Of a stretch of DNA of 64,000 nt, positions 33,588-42,149 are shown one piece after another; the first letter of the stretch is position 1, and each line of letters starts with the position of its first letter. Made by a program: the position numbers and the translations under genes. The notes beneath the pieces were generated by a model. The model did not search any database, was not told the origin of the DNA, and was given only the letters and a program-made list of their open reading frames with translations. The stretch covers positions 71,955,972 to 72,019,971 of the forward strand of contig OX439040.1 of the NCBI GenBank assembly GCA_949317995.1, in the 5' to 3' direction. Source of the stretch: Acholoe squamosa. Lineage: Eukaryota; Annelida; Polychaeta; Phyllodocida; Polynoidae.

Positions 33588-34869
33588 GTTTGCCCGACTG
33601 ATCAAAATCTGATACCTCTATAAGGCATATTAAAAAACTTTCCTCAGCATTTCTGTATCTACACACAGAGAGGGTCTATATAGGTTGTTTTTTGGGAAAA
33701 AAAAAAATTTGTGTATTGCGTATCGTTTGCGCGCAATACACATTCAAGTATTTTTCAAGTCAACCTCCCCAACCCCCCTCTAAATTAAACTTGTGCTTGT
33801 ACAGCCCATATTTATCAATTTAGGACTATTTCACCTATCATACAGTGTGTATCTATTGATGAGGTATCAATTTAAAAAAAAAATCGAGTCTCTACGTGCC
33901 TCGGTTCCCCCAAACCAGACTGATTTGACTCCTCTTCGCGGTCGTTTGCCCGACTGATCAAAATCCCAAGGTTCTCGGCGGGAAAAGAAACTCACTGGTT
34001 CCTTTCCAACCGGAACCAGCTACATCCGGGTCTTTGCCCAAGTTGTTTACTGTTGGTTCCAGCTCGCTGAGGCCAGCATTTTTTAGGTGTTTGATCGCCG
34101 ATCGACGTGCGAAATTGCCAAAACCGTGAGTAATATTCTTCTAAAATTGATGGAATCTTGTTTTTAAATGCCGATCGAATGTTTTGATGTGCTTTTTGTG
34201 TACCGAAAGTGTGTAAATAGTGAAGAATACGTCTCTAACGATCGGCCCGGGCGATAATGGGGACTGTGCAGCCAAGCTGGGCACCCCAGGGAGGTCGAAA
34301 TGCGCTTGTTTGCGCGACTGATTTTTTCGGTAGCCCGACTGACCAAAATGATATTATGGCCTGTAGTGGCACATATATGGGCAAAGAGATGAATAACAGT
34401 GGTTAATACGATAGAATAAGGCCCTGGCTTCGATTTAGTGCAGGTTTTGTACCTTCTCCGCCATTTTGGAAGCCCCCAGCTATGCAAAATCATTTTTCCC
34501 CCCCTGCTGGCACTGTTTTAGGTACCATTTCGATCGATTTTCTCCAAAAATTCCCACTATTTACACACTTTTCTGTGGTTATGAACCATCCTCTATGTAT
34601 TTCTCATTGTTTTATTGTTTTACATCGCTGCTGGGTTTGGTTATATTGGCACAGGGAGCAGTTTCAACCACTAACCATTATTTCGGTCAGTCGGGCAAAC
34701 AAGAATCTAAAATCCTCTCCTATTTGGTCAATATACACAAACTTACACTTTTTTGGTGTTAATATCTTATTTAGGACTATTGTCCAACATCCTGGACAGA
34801 AAACATATAGGTTTGACAATAATTACCATGATTTTTGGAAGAATTCATTTTGATCAGTCGAGCTACAAA
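33588..34869. promoter_or_regulatory. Left subterminal motif cluster (GTTTGCCCGACTGAYC)
   Basis: Copies occur at 33588-33603 (+), 33944-33959 (+), 34308-34323 (+, GCGC variant), 34333-34344 (+, partial), 34685-34700 (-) and 34852-34869 (-, degenerate). Repeated subterminal motifs of this kind bind the transposase in other DNA transposons; that role is inferred here. Confidence 0.7.
33900..34125 (+). promoter_or_regulatory. Probable promoter and 5' untranslated exon of the transposase gene
   Basis: A small GC- and CpG-richer island (CTCTTCGCGGTCG, GATCGCCGATCGACGTGC) ends in AAAACC followed by the donor GTGAGTAA at 34126. The next acceptor on the same strand is TTTCTTCAG at 35206-35214, directly before the start codon at 35218. 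A non-coding first exon spliced to the coding exons is therefore plausible. One copy of the 16-bp motif (33944-33959) lies in this island. Confidence 0.45.
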
Positions 34870-35217
34870 GCATGTTTTTTGCATATAAAAAGTACTTCCA
34901 CTCCACTCAGGCCCCCCAAAATTTAACACAAGGTGCGCCTACAGTACCTCTGTCATCTAGAATGGTCATCCAGTCATTCCTGAGAAAAAAAATTTCATCG
35001 AATCTGGGGCTGGGGGGATTTTTTGATAAATTTTTACATATCGGCCATGTATTTATTCACTGGATCGTACAACGCACGGTCATACTTGCCAGGCCTTCAA
35101 GCATCATATATTCACCAATTATTCTGACTCTAGACCTACTTTTATGATTAAATTGTGCTATATTCACACTGTGTTTTGTACACCTTTTTTAATCAACTTT
35201 CTATCTTTCTTCAGACT

Positions 35218-36576
35218 ATGGGTAGAAAGCGCAAGCCAGAGGGGGAGAAGGTCCCTCACAGTCTTGTACAGGCGGAGTACGAGCAGAGGCAGAGGGAGAA
35301 GGAGGGCGAGGAAGAATTCCTGGCTAGGCGGAATGCCGAGAAGCGGGCATCAAAGGCCAAACGGGATGCGGAGAAGACGCCCCGGGAACGCGAACGGACG
35401 CGGCGGATGTCCAAGTTCCGCGTCCAGAAGGCGCGGGAGGAGGAGAAGGCCAAGAAGGAAGGGAGGGAGCCTGCCGCCTGGACAACTATGACCAGCGGAG
35501 AGGTATATGATGATATATTAATTTAAATTATAATTTGAAATTATAATGTAAAATAACTCTTTATTAATTGTAAATCTTTGACTGGAGTTCTATTATAGCT
35601 TGGGTCAACATATTAGCGATACAATGCTTGTGAGTAACTCACCAGTATTTTATTACTGACAAATAATTTTGTATTTTGACCCTTTTCTTACACAGTTTGT
35701 AGACCAGGAGATGGCGCGGGAGGATGCTGGAGGGGAGGGGACCTCGGGGCAGGCTGCACCCTCGGCCAAGGTGGTGAAGCCAGCTGCTGCCACTGCCGCC
35801 ACCGATGCCACTGCCACTGCCGCCACTCCTGCGACTCCCGCTGCAGCCCAGACACCGGCTCAGGGCAAGGGCAAGGGACTCGGGAAGTCAACGGCAAGGC
35901 AGACACCTGCAGGTCGGCCAGCGCCTCGACGTGGACGCGGGCGCGGCCTGCTGGTGCACAGCTCGCTGTTCACTCCCCGAGCCCCAAGCCCCCACCTTAA
36001 GCCGGTGTCTTATGACACGTACGGAGTGAGTATGAATTAAAAGTGTCATTCGGTAATTGGTATAAATCTAAGTGCAGAGATGCCACTTTTCCTGATATAC
36101 CAGGATTTCCTGGTATTTATTCCTTGTTCTATCCATCACGCAACTAGTTAATTAAAAGTGTCATTTGGTAATTGGTTATCTAAGTAGAACTATACTTAAA
36201 GCGGAAAGTTGAACACTGCATTGGTGTATCATCAATAATTGGACTGTACATATAAATGTTTTCCTTGTTCTATACATCAGGAGACTGCCGAGGACCCCCA
36301 GTCTGTGTCCTCCGACGAGGACGAGCGGACGCTGGCAGGTGATGCCCCCGAGCACCCCCTCCTGCTGTCTGACGAGGAGGAGGTCCCCGCAGTGCCTGCA
36401 CCACCGCCGCCTGCGGAGGCCCCAACACAGGAGGGGGACGCGGCAGCCCCGCTGGCGGAGTCCACCCGGCCGGTCCGCCAGGCTGCCCGGCGCACCTCAC
36501 CTGAGAGGCGCCGCAGCGACCGCGTCCGGGAGGAGTCCCCAGCGGAGTACAACGTGTCGCTGCTTGAGGACATCGC
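35218..36576 (+). CDS. Transposase gene, exons 1-3 (basic N-terminal region)
   Basis: Coding exons are 35218-35502, 35696-36025 and 36281-36576, joined by GT-AG introns (GTATATGA...CACAG; GTGAGTAT...CATCAG). The frame remains open through the splices (phases 0, 0, then 2 into the next exon), which is strong evidence for a real gene. Exon 1 (95 codons) starts MGRKRKPEG and is a highly charged helix rich in Arg, Glu and Lys. Exon 2 (110 codons) is Ala/Pro/Thr-rich, with an RRGRGRG AT-hook-like basic patch near its end. Exon 3 is acidic, then RRRSDRVREE. Start choice: this ATG directly follows the acceptor and is the first in frame. The exons are GC-rich against AT-rich introns. The region probably binds DNA; that is inference. 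Confidence 0.7.
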
Positions 36577-36733
36577 GTAAGTATTTATATATCATAGTTC
36601 CTTCTTTTTGTGTTGTTATTTGTAAATAATCTTTAATAGTTAGAGAAATTTTAAAGTACATTGGCATTAATTAATTTAGTCAAATTCAATGTGTGATTTA
36701 TTCCCAATTTCATAAACTGTTATCAACTTACAG

Positions 36734-36764
36734 CGCCACCGTCCGCAAAGACACGTCTAAGTGA
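36734..36764 (+). CDS. Possible alternative terminal exon 3b
   Basis: An acceptor (CAACTTACAG) at 36733 would join exon 3 in frame to ten more codons ending with TGA 36762-36764. The short exon is GC-richer than the intron around it. The product would be a 313-residue protein lacking the catalytic part. The evidence is only the splice signal and composition. Confidence 0.35.
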
Positions 36765-36969
36765 ATGTAATTATCTAAATATAAATGCATTTGATCTTAC
36801 TTGTTTAATGGTTCCTTGCTTGTTTAACTGTTTCGCTTAGAATTAAGATTTCTGCATTGTTTACAACCATTTTAATTGTATATGAATATGTGATATCAAT
36901 CGGTGTAGTAGAATTATGATGGGAAATGAATTAGTCTATCTATCATGTATTTATCTATGTTTAACGCTC

Positions 36970-36985
36970 GTTTGCGCGACTGATC
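36970..36985 (+). promoter_or_regulatory. 16-bp motif copy inside intron 3
   Basis: GTTTGCGCGACTGATC, preceded by TATTTATCTATGTTTAACGC. About 40 bp of the context is repeated at 39814-39852 after the gene. Confidence 0.8.
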
Positions 36986-37070
36986 GATATACGAAGAATC
37001 ACCATGTAAAGATTTATAAATACATGTTTCATGATGATACTGAAAATTAATGATTGTTCATTGTTTGCAG

Positions 37071-38235
37071 CCCGCGTGCCGGACTGACCACACCGATGAC
37101 AACCCTAGGACCGCCCACCACACCGATACTGACCACTCCTAAAAGCCTGACGATACGGAGAAGGAAGACCAACTCTCCCAGAACCAACCGCTTCTACTAT
37201 CGACACGGGTTAATCACCAAGGACCTGACTGACGCACAGACAAAGATTGAGGAGTTGCAGGCTCAGCTTGCCCACGCCCAGTCAAACGGTCCACCCGTAG
37301 CCGAACCCACTGTAGCGCACACGGAGGAGCGCGTTGCAGTGGCTGCACAGGATGGTGAACCCACTGTAGCGCACACGGAGGAGCGCGTTGCAGTGGCTGC
37401 ACAGGATGGTGAACCCACTGTAGCGCACACGGAGGAGCGCGTTGCAGTGGCTGCACAGGATGGTGAACCCACTGTAGCGCACACGGAGGAGCGCGTTGCA
37501 GTGGCTGCACAGGACTCAGCTAAGTTGGCAGCCAAAGCCAGGGGTGTGAAGGCTGTGATTGAAGGGTTGGCCAACCTTCCTAGCAAGGACAAAGCGTCTA
37601 TTATGACCAAGGTGCTCTCGCCCGCTGTTATCAAAGAACAGCGCATCACTATGTCTTTGGCAGAGACCTTTGGCATCGACAGGCGGACGCTCACCAAAAC
37701 CCCTTCAGACCAGCCTGGCACCCGGCAGTTGAACCATGCGGCAAAGGTAGAGAGTGTGCTGGCGTTCTTGTCTGACCCGGAGAACTCCAGCATGGCACCC
37801 GGCAAGCATGAGACCAAGACCGTCAACAAAGTGAAGCACCAGAAGATGTACCTTAATGACTTCATCTATGTGCTTCACAAGCGGTACCAGGAGACACACC
37901 CTGACTTGCCGGTCTGTCGCACTACCTTCTATGAGATACGCGACGAACACCCCTGGTTCATCCCCATCGACCTCCAGAGTGAGAAGGTCTGCTTGTGCCA
38001 GAAGCACCAGAACTTCTCGCTCAGGCTTCATGCTGTCAATATTAAGATGACTGATAAGATGTTTATCGATATGACCATGGATGACCTTGAAAAACGAATC
38101 TGTGACAAAGTCCCAGAGCAGTCTACTGTTGAGTACCAAGTGTGGAAAAACAAGGATGTGTTGTACGAGTCGGCAGGTGCAGACGGAACAAGGAAACAGT
38201 CCACCATCAAGAAGCAGAAAACTGGATGGTATCAT
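37071..38235 (+). CDS. Transposase gene, exon 4 (central region, zinc motif)
   Basis: The acceptor TTGTTTGCAG ends at 37070 and the phase-2 join to exon 3 keeps the frame. The exon encodes a Thr/Pro-rich stretch, a helix (ITKDLTDAQTKIEELQAQL), four copies of an 18-residue repeat (37303-37515), and a helix-rich region with LAETFGIDRRTL. The segment TTFYEIRDEHPWF precedes a Cys/His motif CLCQKHQNFSLRLHA near 37990-38030. The latter layout (YE..R....FI, then CxCxxHxN) matches a large, poorly named metazoan family whose C-terminal half resembles a DDE transposase. The frame diverges from that family near 38200-38235 and stops at 38278-38280. Confidence 0.7.
37303..37515 (+). repeat. 54-bp coding minisatellite, four copies
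   Basis: Near-identical in-frame units encode EPTVAHTEERVAVAAQDG. The last unit diverges after AQD. Confidence 0.95.
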
Positions 38236-39752
38236 ACCCCGAGTCCCCACAGAGTACCTACTACGCGAAGGAGCCAGTGACCCTGCACCCTGCAGTCATC
38301 CACTACCGTGATGAGGACACTGGCACCACAAACCACTACTCTGTGGCTCTCTGCACCGACGACCGGAAGCACGACACTGGCGTCATCTTGGCATTTCTCC
38401 GCTGCCTGGCAGCATTCCTCCGGGAGAACCTGCCACATGTCAAGGTGGTGCACTACGCTTCCGATTCCCCCTCCAGCCAGTATCGAAACATCTCGGTGTT
38501 CTCGGTACTGGTGCGCCACACTGAACTGCTCAACGGTCTCAGAGCAACATGGACCTACTTCGAGGCGGGCCATGGAAAGGGCCCCTGCGATGGAGTCGGC
38601 GCTGCTGCTAAGCGCAACGCTGACAACATCGTCAAACGCCACAAGGACGGACATCCCGTCATCAATAATGCAGAGGAGTTCGCTGCCGAAGGTAACAAAC
38701 TGGAAGGCAGCGTTCACTACATCCATGTCCCTCTGCAGGATGTCAGCTCCGCCCGCCTCACTGTCGGCCAAGTAGCAGCAGACAAATCAGTAAAGGGCAC
38801 CATGAGTGTCCATGCTGCTGTGGTCAAGGAGGAAGGAAGGTCACTCTCTGTCCGTGACAAATCCTGCTTCGACCCCTGCTGCTGGCTCGACCTTAGGTCT
38901 GTGAATGGCTGCTCTGGATGGACAGACCATGTTCTTAAGTTCTCTGACAAGCAGAAGTCTCCCCCACCAAAGCAAACACGCCAGAAGAAAACGCGGCCTG
39001 CACGTGTCCCTGCTGCGGTGGACGACGCGGATGACAGCACTACTCCCCCGCCAAAGCAAGCCCTGGTTCAGATGAAAACGCGGCCTGCCAGGGCTCCTGC
39101 TGCGGCGGACGGCGACCCTGATTATGATCCTGTTGTGCGCACCACTGTCTGCAAGCGCACCAGGGACGGCTCACCAGTCGTGGCACGTAAGCGCACTCGA
39201 AGTGACCGGGTGCCAACTCCTGCCACGGCTGACAAGGAGAACGTTGCCCCGTGTGCTGCACGAAAGCGTGCCGCGGAGCGCGCCGTCGCCGTCCCTACCA
39301 CCAAGCGAGCACGGCAGGATCCACCGACCTCGACCCTCCCTCAGGAGGATGTACAGCCCAAGGACACTATTGGAAAGTTGGTGCTGGTCCAGGACGAGTA
39401 CCAGGTAGGTGACATCCTTGTCACTGCTAGCCTGGATGGCACCAACTCCGGTAATGACATATGGTTTTTGGGTAAGGTGGTAGCCAAGGACAATGGCTTC
39501 TATCTAGTGCACCATATGCTGCGGAACATCATGAAAACAGCAAAGAGAAGCTTCAAGTTGGGGACAAGCTTCATGTGGGGGAAGGAGACCATTGAAGCCA
39601 GAATCCACCACCTCAACATTCTTGGCAGGATCTCGCTTCCTAGGCCAAGTCGGTATGGACACACGAAGAAAGCCCTCTACAACCTCGATCCCATCACTAT
39701 CCAACTGGCCGATCGAAAGCTCCTCAAGTACCGCAGCAAGTGCACTGATTAG
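38236..39752 (+). pseudogene. Transposase catalytic and C-terminal region, out of frame with exon 4
   Basis: This frame takes over where exon 4 leaves off and is open to TAG 39750-39752. It begins with a VTLHPAVIHYRD strand. An RNase H-like core follows: YASDSPSSQYRN with an Asp at 38463-38465, then FEAGHGKGPCDGVGAAAKR with an Asp at 38589-38591. These fit the second and third positions of a DDE/D triad. The first acidic residue, which in relatives I recall in a DFAENY-like motif just before this segment, is not visible, so a stretch is probably deleted at the frame change. The C-terminal part has basic, AT-hook-like KTRPAR/KRTR repeats and a final domain with DIWFLGKVV and HLNIL. Superfamily assignment is uncertain. 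Confidence 0.65.
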
Positions 39753-39836
39753 ATGTCATTGATCCTGGTTATCACCAGTTTAACTTTGCCCACTGTAACT
39801 TGTATTTCTCAAGCATTTATCTATGTTTTAACGCTC

Positions 39837-41921
39837 GTTTGCGCGACTGATCGCTATTATTTCTATTTCATTCTATTGCATGCGCACAGACCCAAGATAG
39901 GTAGATATTGTAGAGTTATTGGTTTTAAACAGTAGCCCAGGTGCACTAGTTACTCTGTATGTAAAGGCAAGATTATAGGACAGGTTTAAGTGCCTCCTTG
40001 AGGTGTTCATCTATACATAGACATGTTCTACTGCTCGTTTGCCCGACTGACCGGTATACGCATGGCCATGGTAAAATGTTTCTTGTTATTCTGTTAAAAG
40101 TGTGAGGTATTCTATTGTTATTTCATCTATTAGTAAACCTTTTTTACTAATAAATGAAGGCTAATAGGATGGTATTTTGTTAGATTTTGTCACTTATTGG
40201 TCCAGTCTTCGATGAAAATTTGCGAAAAAAAGCAAAACTTAATTTTCCGAGCATGCGCACAGACCCAAGATGGGTAGATATTGTAGAGTTATTGGTTTTA
40301 AACAGAAGCCCAGGTGCACTAGTTACTCTGTATGTAAAGGCAAGATTATAGGACAGGTTTAAGTGCCTCCTTGAGGTGTTCATCTATACACAGACATGTA
40401 CTACTGGTCGTTTGCCCGACTGACCGGTATACGAGGTATTTGCATGGTCAAGGTAAAATGCTTCTTGTTATTCTGTTAGAAGTGTGAGGTATTCTATTGT
40501 TATTTCATCTATTAGTAAACCTTTTTTACTAATAAATGAAGGCTAATAGGATGGTATTTTGTTAGATTTTGTCACTTATTGGTCCAGTCTTCGATGAAAA
40601 TTTGCGAAAAAAAGCAAAACTTAATTTTCCGAGCATGCGCACAGACCCAAGATGGGTAGATATTGTAGAGTTATTGGTTTTAAACAGTAGCCCAGGTGCA
40701 CTAGTTACTCTGTATGTAATGGCAAGATTATAGGACAGGTTTAAGTGCCTCCTTGAGGTGTTCTGCTATGTACTACTGCTCGTTTGCCCGACTGACCGGT
40801 ATACGAAGTATTTGCATGGTCATGGTAAAATGCTTCTTGTTATTGTGTTACAAGTGTGAGGTATTCTATTGTTATTTCATTTATTAGTAAACCTTTTTTA
40901 CTAATAAATGAAGGCTAATAGGATGGTATTTTGTTAGATTTTGTCACTTATTGGTCCAGTCTTCGATGAAAATTTGCGAAAAAAAAGCAAAACTTAATTT
41001 TCCGAGCATGCGCACAGACCCAAGATGGGTAGATATTGTAGAGTTATTGGTTTTAAACAGTAGCCCAGGTGCACTAGTTACTCTGTACGTGAAGGCAAGA
41101 TTATAGGACAGGTTTAAGTGCCTCCTTGAGGTGTTCATCTATACATAGACATGTACTACTGGTCGTTTGCCCGACTGACCGGTATACGAGGTTTTTGCAT
41201 GGTCATGGTAAAATGCTTCTTGTTATTCTGTTAGAAGTGTGAGGTATTCTATTGTTATTTCATCTAATAGTAAACCTTTTTTACTAATAAATGAAGGCTA
41301 ATAGAATGGTATTTTGTGAGATTTTGTCACTTATTGGTCCAGTCTTCGATGAAAATTTGCGTAAAAAAAGCAAAACTTAATTTTCCGAGCATGCGCACAG
41401 ACCCAAGATGGGTAGATATTGTAGAGTTATTGGTTTTAAACAGTAGCCCAGGTGCACTAGTTACTCTGTATGTAATGGCAAGATTATAGGACAGGTTCAA
41501 GTGCCTCCTTGAGGTGTTCTGCTATGTACTACTGCTCGTTTGCCCGACTGACCGAAATTCGCTATTCAGGGGGTCTATTTTGGCTACAGACTGCATGCAG
41601 AATGTATTTGATGAGTGGCAAATGATGTTGGTTTAAGCAAGAGTACATAGTGAGGATGTAATATAGTGATTTTCATGCATGTACAAAGAGTTTTAAGCCT
41701 GTGAGATCAAAGTTGAGAATGTGTGTTAAAATTTTCATCAAAATGAAAATCATCGAAAAATGAGAAATGTCATAACTTTGAAAGTTTATGTGCCTCAGTT
41801 CTACTTTTTGGTACACTTATACTAGACTATTAGATTAGTTTGGACATGCAATATGGTAATGATAGGAGGTTTATTGAAATAGTTACATGTATTATAAATT
41901 ATTTCGATCAGTCGGGCAAAC
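39837..41921. promoter_or_regulatory. Right subterminal motif cluster
   Basis: Copies at 39837-39852, 40037-40052, 40410-40425, 40782-40797, 41165-41180 and 41538-41553 are on the + strand; the last, 41906-41921, is inverted. Five of them sit one per unit in the tandem array. Several are followed by GGTATACG. Confidence 0.85.
39878..41560 (+). repeat. Tandem array of 373/382-bp units near the transposon's right end
   Basis: Units begin GCATGCGCACAGACCCAAGA at 39878, 40251, 40633, 41006 and 41389, giving spacings of 373, 382, 373 and 383. Each contains one 16-bp motif. Units 2 and 4 share one variant (long CATCTATACA.AGACATG, GGTCG) and units 3 and 5 another (CTGCTATG, GCTCG). This indicates a two-unit duplication. 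The last unit is cut off after its motif. Confidence 0.95.
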
Positions 41922-42078
41922 AAAATGATATGGTTTTACTGCGAGTGTGATAAAAACTGACCCCCTGGGAGTTAATGACTTGAATGAACCTTTTCATAAA
42001 GCCAAGATACAGGGCTATCAATAAAATAAAGTCTTAAAGTTTAATACTGACTTAGCCTGAATTACTCCTTGACCATGG

Positions 42079-42110
42079 AAAGTGACATAGTTGGGCGGAT
42101 CCAGTCATAT
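42079..42110 (-). repeat. Right terminal inverted repeat of the 8.9-kb transposon
   Basis: Contains AAAGTGACAT and GGATCCAGTCATAT, the inverse complement of the left-end blocks. Confidence 0.75.
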
Positions 42111-42149
42111 GTTGTTTTGATTAATGATGTAAAATTGAAATGTTGTAGT

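Larger units (their letters stand above)
33192..42110 (+). mobile_element. 8.9-kb DNA transposon with spliced transposase gene
   Basis: The ends form an imperfect inverted repeat. On the left, ATATGACTGGATCC (33192-33205) and ATGTCACTTT (33214-33223). On the right, the inverse complement of the same two blocks at 42097-42110 and 42079-42088. Inside are a GC-rich multi-exon gene, about 14 copies of a 16-bp motif, and a tandem array near the right end. Flanks belong to the ancient repeat array (block III on the left, block I on the right), so the element interrupts it. I found no convincing target site duplication, so the exact termini may lie a few bases away. Superfamily is not identified. 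Confidence 0.75.

Noticed and set aside
34466-35147. Frames of about 90-123 codons left of the transposase exons
   Set aside because: They lie in the AT-rich left end or proposed 5' intron and have no motif or base composition like the exons.
37054-37070. Use of TTG 37054 as a start for the central transposase frame
   Set aside because: A strong acceptor ends at 37070 and the phase matches exon 3, so splicing explains the frame better than a non-ATG start.
35144-39408. Many long open frames on both strands over the transposase exons
   Set aside because: High GC reduces stop codons. Only the frame joined by splice sites with consistent phases, and the catalytic frame after 38236, carry recognisable motifs.
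33175-42120. TTTTGA as a target site duplication of the 8.9-kb transposon
   Set aside because: The two copies are not at equal distance from the inverted repeats, so the match may be chance.
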